Position numbers and translations under genes: made by a program. From Corynebacterium urogenitale (lineage in GTDB: Bacteria > Actinomycetota > Actinomycetes > Mycobacteriales > Mycobacteriaceae), in NCBI RefSeq assembly GCF_009026825.1, contig NZ_CP045032.1, forward strand, positions 558,001-622,000: 64,000 nucleotides of DNA, in the 5' to 3' direction. How positions within the stretch are numbered: position 1 is the stretch's first letter; every line of letters starts with the position of its first letter. Below, one piece after another: positions 35,061 through 45,053 of this stretch. The notes under the pieces are model-generated. The model worked only from the letters and a program-made list of their open reading frames with translations. It was not told where the DNA came from and made no database searches.

Positions 35061-35894
35061 TTAGGGCTTGAGGGCAGCGACGATATCCCCATGTAGAGGG
35101 CCATTGGTGGCGATAGCGGAACCGCCGTGTGGGCCGGGCTGCCCGTCGATGTCAGTGAAGGTGCCACCTGCTTCTTCGACGATGGGGACGAGTGCGGCCA
35201 GGTCCCACAGGTTCACCTCAGGCTCGGCGGCGACATCCACAGCGCCTTCGGCAACGAGCATGTAGGACCAGAAATCGCCATACCCGCGCAGTCGCCACGC
35301 TTTGTCGGTGAGGGAGATGAGCTGCTCGCGACGATTGATGGCGGCCCAGCCGGATAGGGAGCTGATCGCTACCGAGCTATCCGCGACCTTGGCAACCTTG
35401 GAGACTTCGAGCTTGCGTGGTGCGGAAGAGGGGACGTGGTCGGCATTGGGGACGGCTGGGGAGGAGAAGGTGCGCCACGCTCCCATGCCCTCGGCCGCCC
35501 ACCAGCGACGTGAAAGTGCCGGTGCGCTGACTACTCCCACGACCGGCTTGCCGTCCTCCAGAAGTGCGATGAGTGTGGCCCAGACGGGAACATCGCGGAC
35601 GAAGTTCTTGGTGCCATCGATGGGGTCGATGACCCACTGACGGCCTTCGAATTTGATGTCTCCGCCGAATTCCTCGCCCAGGAGAGCATCGTCGGGCCGG
35701 TGTGCTTGCAGGATGGTGCGGATTTCCCGTTCGACGGCAGTATCGGCGTCGCTGACGGGCGTCAGGTCAGGCTTGGACTCGACCGCGAGGTCGGTGGCCT
35801 CAAAGCGAGCCATCGTGATGGCATCGGCAGCATCCGCGAGGGTCAGTGCCAAAGTGAGATCATCGGCGTAAGGGCTGGAAGTCACATCCGTCAT
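35061..35894 (-). CDS. hisN: Histidinol-phosphate phosphatase (HisN, inositol monophosphatase fold)
   Basis: 277-residue magnesium-dependent phosphatase. Metal motifs are [28 protein letters not shown] and [18 protein letters not shown]. In C. glutamicum hisN lies directly beside a second gene of this fold and prfB; the same order here (hisN, second phosphatase, prfB) supports the assignment to histidine synthesis (histidinol phosphate to histidinol). The start [13 protein letters not shown] is the only good one. It is 64 bases downstream of the second phosphatase gene and probably cotranscribed with it. Confidence 0.88.
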   Translation of the reverse strand: MTDVTSSPYADDLTLALTLADAADAITMARFEATDLAVESKPDLTPVSDADTAVEREIRTILQAHRPDDALLGEEFGGDIKFEGRQWVIDPIDGTKNFVRDVPVWATLIALLEDGKPVVGVVSAPALSRRWWAAEGMGAWRTFSSPAVPNADHVPSSAPRKLEVSKVAKVADSSVAISSLSGWAAINRREQLISLTDKAWRLRGYGDFWSYMLVAEGAVDVAAEPEVNLWDLAALVPIVEEAGGTFTDIDGQPGPHGGSAIATNGPLHGDIVAALKP

Positions 35895-35958
35895 GCCCAG
35901 TATTCTAGCGCCACATCAGTCACAGGGGTTACGTGAAACGCCTCACATATCACAGTGC

Positions 35959-36831
35959 CTAGTAGCCAAGCTGCAAAGCCTCGCAGATAGCCTCGACCGT
36001 TGCTTCGGAACCGCCGATGGACCACGTGGCGCCAGCCTGCTCCATCTTCACCGTCACTCCGCCCGCGCCCTCAATCAGCGCTCGTCCTGGTAGCCAATCC
36101 CAAGGAGCCACGGAGCGCTGCATCCACGCTCCAAGCTCTCCGGTGGCAACGCCGGCCATGTCCACCGACGCGCTGCCCAACATGCGCAAAGTCGCGAAGC
36201 GACCGACCACGCCTGCCCACACATGGCCCAATTCTTGCTTGTGGAAGTCGGTGGGGTGGAGGTAGGTGGCCAAACACGTCTGATCAGGAGTGATGTCGGT
36301 GAGGCGCTCCACTGGTTTGCCGTCTCGTGACGTCGGAATAGAGGGACCGCCGAACCAGGTGTACCCCATAGCCGGACGGTGGACCGCACCAAAGATCAGC
36401 TCCGAGGGATCCTTTGGGTCACCCTCAACCAGGGCCAGTGCGCTGCACCAGTAGTCAGAACCGGTGGTGAAGTTGTAAGTGCCGTCGACCGGGTCCACAA
36501 CCCACGTGCGACCGGACTGTGATTCGCGCTGAGTCCCTTCCTCGCCGAGGATTCCGTCCTCTGGGCGAATGGTTGCCAGCGCATCGGCGATGAATTTCTC
36601 CGCGGCTCGATCTGCGGCCGTCACTACGTCAGACACGCTCGTCTTCTGCTCGGTTGTCACGCCGGACTCACGCATACGCCACGCCAGGCGGCTCGCGTTG
36701 TACACCAGAGCCTGGGCAAGGTGCTCGTCAGTGTCGTCCACATGGGCCACGATGAAGGTCTTGATAATCGCGTTGAGCATATCCTCCGGGATCGGGGAAT
36801 CGGAGGTGGATGCGGAAGAATCTTTAGCCAT
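35959..36831 (-). CDS. Inositol monophosphatase-family protein next to hisN
   Basis: 290-residue paralogue of HisN. Metal motifs are [28 protein letters not shown] and [19 protein letters not shown]. An N-terminal extension of about 40 residues, rich in Ser, Asp and Glu, precedes the fold. I start at ATG 36831, since the frame upstream is open only by chance across prfB on the other strand. A CACAAT box 7 bases before the ATG suggests a leaderless mRNA. The substrate is not known; C. glutamicum has the same gene at this place. Confidence 0.85.
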   Translation of the reverse strand: MAKDSSASTSDSPIPEDMLNAIIKTFIVAHVDDTDEHLAQALVYNASRLAWRMRESGVTTEQKTSVSDVVTAADRAAEKFIADALATIRPEDGILGEEGTQRESQSGRTWVVDPVDGTYNFTTGSDYWCSALALVEGDPKDPSELIFGAVHRPAMGYTWFGGPSIPTSRDGKPVERLTDITPDQTCLATYLHPTDFHKQELGHVWAGVVGRFATLRMLGSASVDMAGVATGELGAWMQRSVAPWDWLPGRALIEGAGGVTVKMEQAGATWSIGGSEATVEAICEALQLGY

Positions 36832-36870
36832 GAGTTCTATTGTGCACGCCGGAAGGTAGACTTGCGCATT
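36832..36870. promoter_or_regulatory. Back-to-back promoters of prfB and the phosphatase gene
   Basis: Start codons at 36831 (minus) and 36871 (plus) are 39 bases apart. TAGACT at 36857-36862 ends 8 bases before the prfB ATG. On the other strand CACAAT ends 7 bases before its ATG. Neither gene has a ribosome binding site, so both mRNAs are probably leaderless. Confidence 0.5.
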
Positions 36871-38001
36871 ATGCAACCGGAAGTGACAGCGGATCTCAAG
36901 GAACTGAGCAGCACCCTCACCACCATCGAGAAGGTGCTTGACCTCGACGAACTCTCCTCCCGGGCTCGGGAGCTGGAAGATCAAGCCGCTGACCCCTCTT
37001 TGTGGGATGACCCGGACCACGCCCAAACCGTGACAAGCGAGCTTTCCCGAGTGCAGGCGCAGCTGAAGAAGGTGCGGGATGTGCGCCAGCGCCTGGATGA
37101 TCTGCCAGTGATGTACGAAATGGCAGAGGAGGAAGCCGCAGACTCCCCTGAGGACGCGAAGGCCGCGGTGGCGATGGCCGACGAGGAGCGCGCGGAGTTG
37201 CGCAAGGAGATCGAGTCGCTCGAGGTCACGACGATGCTCTCCGGTGAGTACGACGAGCGCGAGGCCGTGGTCAATATCCGTTCCGCAGCCGGTGGCGTGG
37301 ATGCGGCGGACTTCGCGGAGATGCTCCTGCGCATGTACACCCGGTGGGCGGAGAAAGCCGGTCATAAGGTGGAGGTCTACGATGTCTCCTACGCGGAGGA
37401 GGCTGGAATCAAGTCCGCGACCCTCGTCGTCCACGGCGAATACATGTACGGCACGCTGTCGGTGGAGCAGGGCACGCACCGCCTGGTTCGCATCTCGCCT
37501 TTCGATAACCAGGGGCGCCGCCAGACCTCCTTCGCCGAGGTCGAGGTCCTGCCCGTGGTCGAGCAGACCGACCACATCGACATTGACGATAACGACGTCC
37601 GCGTGGACGTGTACCGGTCCTCCGGACCAGGTGGCCAGTCGGTGAATACCACGGACTCCGCCGTGCGGTTGACGCACGTGCCGACGGGCATTGTGGTGAC
37701 GTGCCAGAACGAGAAGTCGCAGATCCAAAACAAGGCTTCAGCGATGCGAGTGCTGCAAGCCAAGCTGCTGGAGCGCAAGCGCATGGAGGAGCGTGCCGAA
37801 ATGGACGCGCTCAAGGGCGATGGCTCTAATTCCTGGGGTAACCAGATGCGCTCTTACGTGCTACACCCGTACCAAATGGTCAAGGACCTGCGTACCAACT
37901 TCGAGGTCAATGACCCGAGCAAGGTGCTCGATGGTGACCTCGATGGCTTCCTCGAGGCAGGTATTCGCTGGCGCATGGCCGAGCAACAGGCGGAGAGCTA
38001 A
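36871..38001 (+). CDS. prfB: Peptide chain release factor 2
   Basis: 376 residues. It ends translation at UGA and UAA. The stop-recognition tripeptide SPF is in [12 protein letters not shown], and the hydrolysis motif is [20 protein letters not shown]. The coding frame is continuous from [12 protein letters not shown]: unlike in E. coli there is no in-frame UGA and no programmed shift. It starts at 36871 without a ribosome binding site. Its last bases overlap the end of the convergent capA remnant. In C. glutamicum ftsE follows closely; here about 7 kb of other genes lie between. Confidence 0.96.
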   Translation: MQPEVTADLKELSSTLTTIEKVLDLDELSSRARELEDQAADPSLWDDPDHAQTVTSELSRVQAQLKKVRDVRQRLDDLPVMYEMAEEEAADSPEDAKAAVAMADEERAELRKEIESLEVTTMLSGEYDEREAVVNIRSAAGGVDAADFAEMLLRMYTRWAEKAGHKVEVYDVSYAEEAGIKSATLVVHGEYMYGTLSVEQGTHRLVRISPFDNQGRRQTSFAEVEVLPVVEQTDHIDIDDNDVRVDVYRSSGPGGQSVNTTDSAVRLTHVPTGIVVTCQNEKSQIQNKASAMRVLQAKLLERKRMEERAEMDALKGDGSNSWGNQMRSYVLHPYQMVKDLRTNFEVNDPSKVLDGDLDGFLEAGIRWRMAEQQAES

Positions 38002-39248
38002 GGGCGCTCCCTGGCCGGGGTGCATTCGCGGTAGCTCTCGATGAGGGTGTTCAGCTCATCTTCTGCGCCCTGACCTGCGACGTCGGAAGCTGGGCGGGGG
38101 ATACCATCGCCACCGATGAGCATGGGCTGCCAGTCCGCCTGCGTCACTTTCGCATCGCCCACGCGCGGTTCATCGCCGCCGATGCTGGTCTCTGGAACCT
38201 CGATATTGAGGGTGAGGACTCCCGTGTGCCCCGCCGTATCGCGATTGAGGTAGTAGACGAAGTTTCCTAGCCCGTAGTGAACGTAGGAATCGCCGACCCA
38301 ACCGTGGCCGTTGAGCCTGTGCGCGTGGCTGGCGATGATTGCATCGGCGCCGGCCTACTCTAGGGCTCGCGAGGTAGCGATGGCTTCATCGCCTGGGCAG
38401 TGTTCGGCTTCCACGCCCCAGTGCATCATCGTCACCACCACATCGTGGTCTTTCTTGGCAGCCTTGACCTCCTCGATGAGTCGTGCGAGCCACTTATCAG
38501 GTGCAGCGGCGGCGATGCCGTACTCATTCTCGGTGGCGCTGCGGTAAAGGCGGGTTTCCTCCTCTACTTGGCTGGCGCCGATGATGGCAACTTTCACCCC
38601 GTTCGCTTCGAGTGTGGCGGGCTGGTAGGCCTCGTCCTCATCCCGCCCGATGCCCACGACGGGGATGGGGGAGTTGTCTTTGGCATTGAGAGTGTCCGCG
38701 GCGCCCTGGTCACCGTAGTCGAATGCGTGGTTGTTGGCCATGGTGATGGCATCCACGCCTGCGCCAGCGACGGTGTCAATGGCACTGGTGGGGGCGCGGA
38801 ATGTAAAGGGTTTGCCAGGCCAGGGGGCGCCCCTGTCGGTGAGTGCGGTTTCCATGTTTGCCACGGCGAGATCCGCCGCGCCCAATGAGGATTGCAGCTC
38901 GGACAGTGCACCGGCATCGAGCGCGAGCGGCAGCAGGTGTTGTTCAAACATGATGTCGCCAGCGAACGCCATGGTCAGCGTGCGCTTTGGAAGAGTCACC
39001 GGCTCGCCATTCTCTCCCTTTCCCTCTGTGGCGACGCCACCAGCCCCTTGGTCGGAGGAGGACGCGAAACCCCAGTGGCTGATGCCACGGGCTTCACGCT
39101 CGGCCGTGAGGTCGTCGCCAGGGGTGGTGTCGAGGGCATGGTCGTGTTCGAAGGAACAGGCCGTGAGGGCTAATGCTGAGACGAGTCCCGCCGCGATCGC
39201 TATGCCGCGGCGGGTTCGATTGGCGTGACCATATCCCCTGAACATCAT
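37998..39248 (-). pseudogene. CapA-family lipoprotein gene interrupted by an amber codon
   Basis: CapA/PgsA-like metallophosphatase-fold protein, as found in poly-gamma-glutamate or capsule loci. A lipobox (LALTACSF, Cys31) is followed by FAGDIMFEQHLLP, ANMETALTDRG, TMANNHAFDYGD and VVTMMHWGVEAEHCPG, all family landmarks. At 38355-38357 a TAG stops the frame after ATSRALE. Beyond it the same frame continues with AGADAIIASHAHRLNGHGW and VHYGLGNFVYYLNRD to the true stop at 37998-38000, about 119 more codons. CAG to TAG is the simplest lesion. A complete relative lies at 52437-53660. Confidence 0.85.
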
Positions 39249-39314
39249 GGACTTATTCTAAAGCCATGGGGAATCGCCCCTGAGGCGCGGGATCCTTGGG
39301 GAGAGACCGGCGCC

Positions 39315-42300
39315 TTAAGGGGTGAGGCCGTGGATGTAGCCGAAGCGGTGCTCCGTGGTGGAGACTGCCTGCTCCAGCAGCATCGGCAGCAGCTCACGGC
39401 GGCCATCTGGCAGCACGTCCTGATCCAGGATCACGCTGCCGGACATTGCTGCGGCCTTGTACAACTCGTCAGGGATGCTGCCGGCCTCGCTCTCCGCACC
39501 GGCGTCATCGTCGCGGCTGCCGAGAGCACGGACGCGCACCGATTGCGCGGTGGAGACTTCTTCAGCGAAATCGGCATCGCTGATGATGCGCATCGTGGCA
39601 CCGAGCTCCCCGAAGTTTTCCGCAACCTCGTGGGCTGCGGAAATATCCAGCTCTGTCCCGGTCGCTGCAGCTCCCAGCCTCAAGCGCAAGATATCGCGCG
39701 CGCTGGCGTCGGCATGAACACGGACGCGGAGCGGCTCCAACAGTGGCTTGTACCGGAAGACGTTGGACTCGACGACCAGGGCGGTCTTGTCGTGCTCGAT
39801 GCCGAATTCCGTGGACATGGCGTGCGCATCGGACTCCGCGGCGCGGCGCAGCCATACGTGATCGGCCTTGGAGAGCGCCGGGGATCCCAGACCGCGAATT
39901 TCGCGCAGCAGCTGGGTGATGTGGGTCGGGAGGGTGCCGGAGACCAGCTCGTTGATATCACCCTCTGTCCAACGCCCCTGCTGGGCCACGTAGTTCGGAC
40001 CGCCCGCCTTTGCGCCATTGCCAATAGCGGAGTTCTTCCAGCCGCCGAAGGACTGACGCTGGACGATCGCGCCTGTGATACCGCGCTCGACGTAGGCGTT
40101 TCCTACCTCAACGCGCTCGCGCCAGTACTTGGTTTCCTCCACATCGATGGTGTGAATACCGCCTGTGAGGCCGTAGCCGGTGGAGTTCTGCCACTCGATG
40201 GCCTCGTCTAGGGTCTCGGCGTGCATGATGCCTGCGACAGGCCCGAAGCACTCGTGGGTGTGGAACCAGCTGCCCGGCTGCACATTATCGCGCAGGCCGG
40301 GGGACCATAGTGTGCCTTCATCGTTGAGCTTTTCAGGCTTGACCAGCCACTTTTCTCCCTTTTCCAGCTGGGTGAGTCCACGCATGAGCTTCTCACCCGG
40401 TTCCTCGATCACACCGTTCATCCACGTGGAGATGTCCGATCCCGGACCAACCTTGATGGACTTCACGGCGTCCACCAGCTGGCCGATGAAACGCTTGGAC
40501 TTGCCGATCGAGCCAACGGTGATGATCAAAGAGGCGGCAGAGCACTTCTGACCCGCATGGCCGTAGGCGGACTTGTAGATATCCGCCACTGCAAGATCGG
40601 GGTCTGCAGCCGGGGTGACGATGATCGCATTCTTGCCGGAGGTTTCCGCGTTGATCACCATCTTCGGCTTCCAGCCACGGAAGAGCTTAGCGGTCTCGGA
40701 CGCGCCGGTGAGGATCACAGACTCCACATCGGGATGGCTGATGAGACGCTTACCTGCATCACCCTCGTCCGCATTGACCAGCTGCAGCAGATCCTCGCCG
40801 ACGCCCGCCTCGCGCATGCATTCGACGAATACCTCTGCGATGCGCAGCACCTGTGGCGCTGGCTTGAGGATCACGCATCCGCCCGCGGCCAGTGCGGCTA
40901 GGCAGCCACCGACCGGGATGGCGATCGGGAAATTCCATGGAGGCGTGACGACCACCGTCTTGTAGGGGGTGAACTCGCTGCCGCGCACGTGATCCAGCTG
41001 GCGCGCGGATTCGGCGTAGTAGCGCGCAAAGTCGATGGCCTCGCTGACCTCTGGGTCGGTCTCGGCGATGGTCTTGCCGGCCTCGAATACCGCCGCTGCG
41101 ATGAGCTTGGAGCGATTATTGGCCAGGGCATCGGCGACGCGGTCGAGAAGTTCGGCGCGCTCGGCACCCGACTTCTGCGACCACTGTTCACCTGCGGTCT
41201 TGCAGCGTTCGACGGCGGCGTCGATGGTCTCTACGTCGGTGACCTCTGGGCTGACCGCTGGGCCTGGATCGGACTCCGGAGCAAGGATGCGCCGGGCCCA
41301 CTCGCGGTTGGCGGGGAGCACAGGATCCGTATCGGGCTCGTTGACGAAGTTGCCCGGGATGGCGCCGCTCTGGCAGCCCGCCTTCTGCTCTTCCTCTTCC
41401 AACCTGTTTTGTGTTCGACGTCGGCCAGCGAACGTCGTCCAACGGTCGCGGACACTGTGGCGGAAGCGCTGTTCCTGGGACTCCATCGGAGTAAGTCCCG
41501 GTGTGTCAGACTCTGCGGATTCCTCGGTGAACAGTGCGTAGAGGAAGTTCTGCTTGGCGCCATTTTCCTCGAGACGGCGGACGAGGTAGCTGACGGCGAC
41601 GTCGAAATTCTCCTTCCGCACCACTGGGGTGTAAAGGATGAGGTTGCCGACGACGTTGCGCACAGCCTCAGCCTGCGCGGGCGCCATGCCCTGCAGCATC
41701 TCGATGTCTAGCTGACGCTCCACGCCGCGGGCAACGGAGAGCTCGTGTGCGAGCGCCACGTGGTAGAGGTTGTGGCTGGCCACGCCCACGCGCAGGTTAT
41801 CGGCGTGCTCGGGGCGCAGGATCCAGTCCAGTAGACGGACGTAGTTCGCATCGACCTCTGCCTTGGTGAGGTACGGCGCCTGTGGCCAGTCGTGAACCTC
41901 GGAGTCCACGCGCTCCATGGAGAGATTCGCACCCTTCACCAGGCGCACCTTGATCGGTGCCCCTCCCTTGGCCACGCGCTGGGCAGCGAACTCCGCGAGC
42001 CGCTGCAGTGCCTCAAGGGTGTCCGGCAGGTAAGCCTGCAGCACAATGCCCGCCTCGAGGTCCCGGAACTCTTCTTCATTGAGGAGTTCGGTGAACAGCT
42101 TGAGGGTGAGGTCGAGGTCCTTGTACTCCTCCATGTCCATGTTGATGAAGGGGTGTGGGTTGCGCTTCATGGCTTGGCGGTACAGCGGGCGCAGACGGTC
42201 CTTGAGCCGCTGGGTGGAGCCCTCAATATCCCAGTGGTTGAGCTGGCTGACTACGGAGGACGCCTTGACGGAGACGTAGTCCACGCGCGGGTTCTTCAGC

Positions 42301-42848
42301 AGCTCGACGATGTCATCGAGGCGCCGCTGTGCCTCTGCCTCACCCAGAACTGCTTCACCGAGGAGGTTGAGGTTCAGGCGGAAGCCATCTTCCTTGGCCT
42401 TCTCCAGCATCTCGTCGAGTGCCTTGGATCCGGCGTCGAGCACGAGGTGGCCGACGGTTTGGCGCAGGTATGCGCGGGCGATCGGCATGACGATGCGTGG
42501 CATGAGCGGTGCCGCGATGGAACCGGCGGTGACTAGGAAGGTATCGAGCAGCCCCATGAACCCGGGAGTGTCCGCGGTCTTCATGAAAGGGTTGGCGATC
42601 CTTGCGAATTCGCGGGCGGCGACGGCTTTGTCCTCTGGGCGTGCGACTCGGTCGACGAACGCGAAGGTGAATTCCACGCCGTCTGGGTCGTGCACCATAT
42701 CCGCCAGTTGCTTGGTGGACTTGGCGGTTTCTTCTATTTCCAGCCATTTCTCAGCGCGGCGAATGGCGGCACCAACTGATGCCTCCACGTCCTGGCTGAT
42801 GGGATCCTGGTTGGGATCGTGCTGCTGCGGCGAACTGTTGTTTGTCAT
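39315..42848 (-). CDS. putA: Bifunctional proline dehydrogenase / pyrroline-5-carboxylate dehydrogenase
   Basis: 1177-residue enzyme that oxidises proline to glutamate. The FAD proline dehydrogenase barrel spans about residues 90-450 (VSVKASSVVSQLNHWD, GIVLQAYLPDTL, RLVKGANLSMER). The aldehyde dehydrogenase domain spans about 520-1010, with TPPWNFPIAIPVGGCLAAL, the catalytic Cys in GHAGQKCSAASL and NAYVERGITGAIVQRQSFGG. About 165 residues of C-terminal domain follow. No DNA-binding domain is present at the N-terminus, so it does not regulate itself as E. coli PutA does. A small ORF lies just upstream. Confidence 0.96.
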   Translation of the reverse strand: MTNNSSPQQHDPNQDPISQDVEASVGAAIRRAEKWLEIEETAKSTKQLADMVHDPDGVEFTFAFVDRVARPEDKAVAAREFARIANPFMKTADTPGFMGLLDTFLVTAGSIAAPLMPRIVMPIARAYLRQTVGHLVLDAGSKALDEMLEKAKEDGFRLNLNLLGEAVLGEAEAQRRLDDIVELLKNPRVDYVSVKASSVVSQLNHWDIEGSTQRLKDRLRPLYRQAMKRNPHPFINMDMEEYKDLDLTLKLFTELLNEEEFRDLEAGIVLQAYLPDTLEALQRLAEFAAQRVAKGGAPIKVRLVKGANLSMERVDSEVHDWPQAPYLTKAEVDANYVRLLDWILRPEHADNLRVGVASHNLYHVALAHELSVARGVERQLDIEMLQGMAPAQAEAVRNVVGNLILYTPVVRKENFDVAVSYLVRRLEENGAKQNFLYALFTEESAESDTPGLTPMESQEQRFRHSVRDRWTTFAGRRRTQNRLEEEEQKAGCQSGAIPGNFVNEPDTDPVLPANREWARRILAPESDPGPAVSPEVTDVETIDAAVERCKTAGEQWSQKSGAERAELLDRVADALANNRSKLIAAAVFEAGKTIAETDPEVSEAIDFARYYAESARQLDHVRGSEFTPYKTVVVTPPWNFPIAIPVGGCLAALAAGGCVILKPAPQVLRIAEVFVECMREAGVGEDLLQLVNADEGDAGKRLISHPDVESVILTGASETAKLFRGWKPKMVINAETSGKNAIIVTPAADPDLAVADIYKSAYGHAGQKCSAASLIITVGSIGKSKRFIGQLVDAVKSIKVGPGSDISTWMNGVIEEPGEKLMRGLTQLEKGEKWLVKPEKLNDEGTLWSPGLRDNVQPGSWFHTHECFGPVAGIMHAETLDEAIEWQNSTGYGLTGGIHTIDVEETKYWRERVEVGNAYVERGITGAIVQRQSFGGWKNSAIGNGAKAGGPNYVAQQGRWTEGDINELVSGTLPTHITQLLREIRGLGSPALSKADHVWLRRAAESDAHAMSTEFGIEHDKTALVVESNVFRYKPLLEPLRVRVHADASARDILRLRLGAAATGTELDISAAHEVAENFGELGATMRIISDADFAEEVSTAQSVRVRALGSRDDDAGAESEAGSIPDELYKAAAMSGSVILDQDVLPDGRRELLPMLLEQAVSTTEHRFGYIHGLTP

Positions 42849-42895
42849 GGATGTGTTGTCCTGTTCTCGTCGTTTCTTATTTATCTCGACGCCAC

Positions 42896-42985
42896 CTAGC
42901 GCTGGGCTGCGGTGTGGACAGGTGGGCGGTCTCCGCGGTCGCGGACGCCGATGGTCAGTGCATTGTGGAGCAGTGGATGTGTCAT
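42896..42985 (-). CDS. Possible 29-residue small protein or leader peptide upstream of putA
   Basis: A short frame MTHPLLHNALTIGVRDRGDR then PPVHTAAQR has a strong ribosome binding site (GGAGG, 8 bases before the ATG at 42985). It ends at 42896, 47 bases before putA. It has no signal peptide or membrane segment. It could be a leader peptide that tunes putA translation, or a chance frame; the rest of the 341-base gap between putA and the AbgT gene holds only the AbgT terminator and the likely putA promoter. Confidence 0.4.
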   Translation of the reverse strand: MTHPLLHNALTIGVRDRGDRPPVHTAAQR

Positions 42986-43118
42986 GGAAGCTCCCTCCGG
43001 TCGGATCCTGTGCAATTGGTGATTATTGGGCACCCAGCCTACAGATTCTTCACATTCGGGGTGCTGAAGCCCGGTAAAGAGTGGGAGGGATCGTGCGGTG
43101 CCGGGGACATTAGGAAAC

Positions 43119-43152
43119 GAAAAAGCCCGCACCGACGAAAAGTGGTGCGGGC
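43119..43152 (-). terminator. Rho-independent terminator of the AbgT transporter gene
   Basis: GCCCGCACC (43125-43133) and GGTGCGGGC (43144-43152) are perfect arms with a 10-base loop. On the minus strand the stem is followed by TTTTTCG. It lies 38 bases past the transporter stop. Confidence 0.9.
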
Positions 43153-43189
43153 CGCATGAAAGCTGCAATAGCGCGCGGGGCGCTGTGGC

Positions 43190-44932
43190 TTAGTTCAGCG
43201 AGTAGTCCATCGGGGTACCTGGACCCAATGGCAGGCCGATCAACCACCAGACGCAGAACATCAGGAACCAACCAACGAGCATCGCGATGGAGTACGGCAG
43301 AGCCAGTGACATCAATGTGCCGATGCCAGCCTTGGAGTAGTAACGCTGCAGGAATGTGAGAGCCAGCGCGAAGTATGGGGACATCGGGGTGATGATGTTC
43401 GATGGGGAATCGCCGATGCGGAAGAGCATCTGCGTGACCTCGGGAGCCACACCCACGTACATGAACATTGGCACGACCACCGGAGCCATCAGCGCCCACT
43501 GCGCGGAACCAGAGGTGATGAGCAGATTGATCAGCGCCACGAGCAGCACGAATGCGCCGAAGAGAACCAGCGGTGGCAGGTTCCACTGCGTGAGGAGCTC
43601 GGAGCCCTTAATGGCAGTCCAGTTGCCCAGATTGGTCCACGTGAACCACGCCAAGAACTGGGAGACGGCGAAGAACAGCACCATCATTGGCAGCAGGGTC
43701 TTCAGTCCCTTGGCCATCATGTCCGGCACATCGGAAGCAGACTTAATGGTGCCCGCCAGCAGGCCGTAGATGAGGCCCATAAAGAAGAAAGCCATGGCGA
43801 TTGGCACGGCTACTGCCTTGATCAGCGGGGACTCCATGACGGCTCCACCCTCACCCTGCAGCGGAGAGCCGGGGATGAACATGAGCGCGAAGTAGATGCC
43901 CAGCATGATGACCATAGCGAGGCCGGTAATGCCCAAGGCACGGGCTTCCTTGCTCTCCAGGGTGAGGGATTCCTCCAGGTCTTCCTGCGAGAGGTTCTCA
44001 TGGTCCACGCTAGCGTCGTCGTCCTCATCATCGAGTTCCACGCCATCGCCGTTATTCTTGCGTGCCTCCGCCTCGGCTTCCTTCTCAGAGGCCTTGGTGA
44101 AGGTGAGGTGCTCGTAGTTCAGGTTGTCGTGGTCGACCAGTTCGCGGGCCTTCTTATTCATGAACAGTTCGGTGACGAGGGTGATGATCAGAGCAAGGCC
44201 GATTGCGGAGACGACGACGAAGAAGTAGTTCGCCAGCGGGGAGACTTCGTAGCTTTCGTCGACGATCTGGGCGGCGGTAGTGGAGATGCCACCCAGCAGC
44301 ACGTCGGTGATATTGAGCACCAGGGAGGCATTAAAGCCTGCGGAGGAGGCGGCGAAGGCCACCATCGCGCCGACGATGGGGGATCGGCCGACAGCGCGGA
44401 AGGCCATGGCGCCCAAAGGAATGAGGATCACGTAGACCGCATCGGAGGCGACGGATCCCGTCACACCGGCGATGGCCACCACGAAGGTCAGCAGACCAGG
44501 GCCGACCTTGGAAACGAGGGCGCGGACGGCGGCGCTAATGAGCCCGGAGTGTTCCGCTACCGCTACGCCGAGCATCACAGTGATGATCAGGCCGAGTGCC
44601 GGGAAGGTGACGTAGTTCTCCACAGCGCTGGAGACCATGTAGCTGATGCCCTCTGCGGAAAGCAGATTCTTTACCACCACGTCTTCGCCGCCTGCGGGGT
44701 CTGCGGCGCGCATTCCCGCCATGTTGCCGATCCATGAGGTGATGGCGACAAGCCCGCCGATGATGACGAACAGCCAGAACGGGTCTGGAAGTTTATTACC
44801 GATGCGTTCGATGAGCCCGAGGAAGCCGGTGGCGTGCTCTGGGGATTCCTGCTGTTCGGAGTCCTTTTTCTTGGAGTTGGGCGTGTCTGGGGCCTGGGTG
44901 CGTTGCGATTTATTACTGGCCGTCTTGTTCAT
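43190..44932 (-). CDS. AbgT-family transporter
   Basis: 580-residue membrane protein. Members import p-aminobenzoyl-glutamate (AbgT) or export sulfonamide-type drugs (MtrF). About 11 helices plus two re-entrant loops are visible; family landmarks are [34 protein letters not shown] and [21 protein letters not shown] charged cytoplasmic loop (about residues 270-325) is very acidic, with [14 protein letters not shown], and is longer than in E. coli AbgT. The N-terminus is Lys/Gln/Ser-rich. It is divergent from ftsE. Direction and substrate cannot be decided from sequence. Confidence 0.9.
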   Translation of the reverse strand: MNKTASNKSQRTQAPDTPNSKKKDSEQQESPEHATGFLGLIERIGNKLPDPFWLFVIIGGLVAITSWIGNMAGMRAADPAGGEDVVVKNLLSAEGISYMVSSAVENYVTFPALGLIITVMLGVAVAEHSGLISAAVRALVSKVGPGLLTFVVAIAGVTGSVASDAVYVILIPLGAMAFRAVGRSPIVGAMVAFAASSAGFNASLVLNITDVLLGGISTTAAQIVDESYEVSPLANYFFVVVSAIGLALIITLVTELFMNKKARELVDHDNLNYEHLTFTKASEKEAEAEARKNNGDGVELDDEDDDASVDHENLSQEDLEESLTLESKEARALGITGLAMVIMLGIYFALMFIPGSPLQGEGGAVMESPLIKAVAVPIAMAFFFMGLIYGLLAGTIKSASDVPDMMAKGLKTLLPMMVLFFAVSQFLAWFTWTNLGNWTAIKGSELLTQWNLPPLVLFGAFVLLVALINLLITSGSAQWALMAPVVVPMFMYVGVAPEVTQMLFRIGDSPSNIITPMSPYFALALTFLQRYYSKAGIGTLMSLALPYSIAMLVGWFLMFCVWWLIGLPLGPGTPMDYSLN

Positions 44933-45053
44933 ACAGTCTCTCCATTACCTGTCGTATGGGTTCCGTAGAGTACAGCAATTTGCCAGAAAGTTCTGCGAAA
45001 CATGTGTCACAACTGTTTCATCTGTCACAGGAGTTTCGGTAAGGTGTTGCTCC

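Noticed and set aside
36871..37000. Programmed +1 frameshift in prfB
   Set aside because: The frame is uninterrupted from the start codon, with no in-frame TGA as found in E. coli prfB.
35959..37728. Long 589-codon form of the phosphatase gene
   Set aside because: The upstream 299 codons are antisense to prfB. Homology starts at the ATG at 36831, which has a promoter just upstream.
39225..40211. 328-codon plus-strand frame opposite putA
   Set aside because: It is a shadow of the well-conserved putA dehydrogenase domain.
44000..44737. 245-codon plus-strand frame opposite the AbgT gene
   Set aside because: Its low-complexity His/Asp/Gly composition is that of an antisense shadow of membrane-protein sequence.
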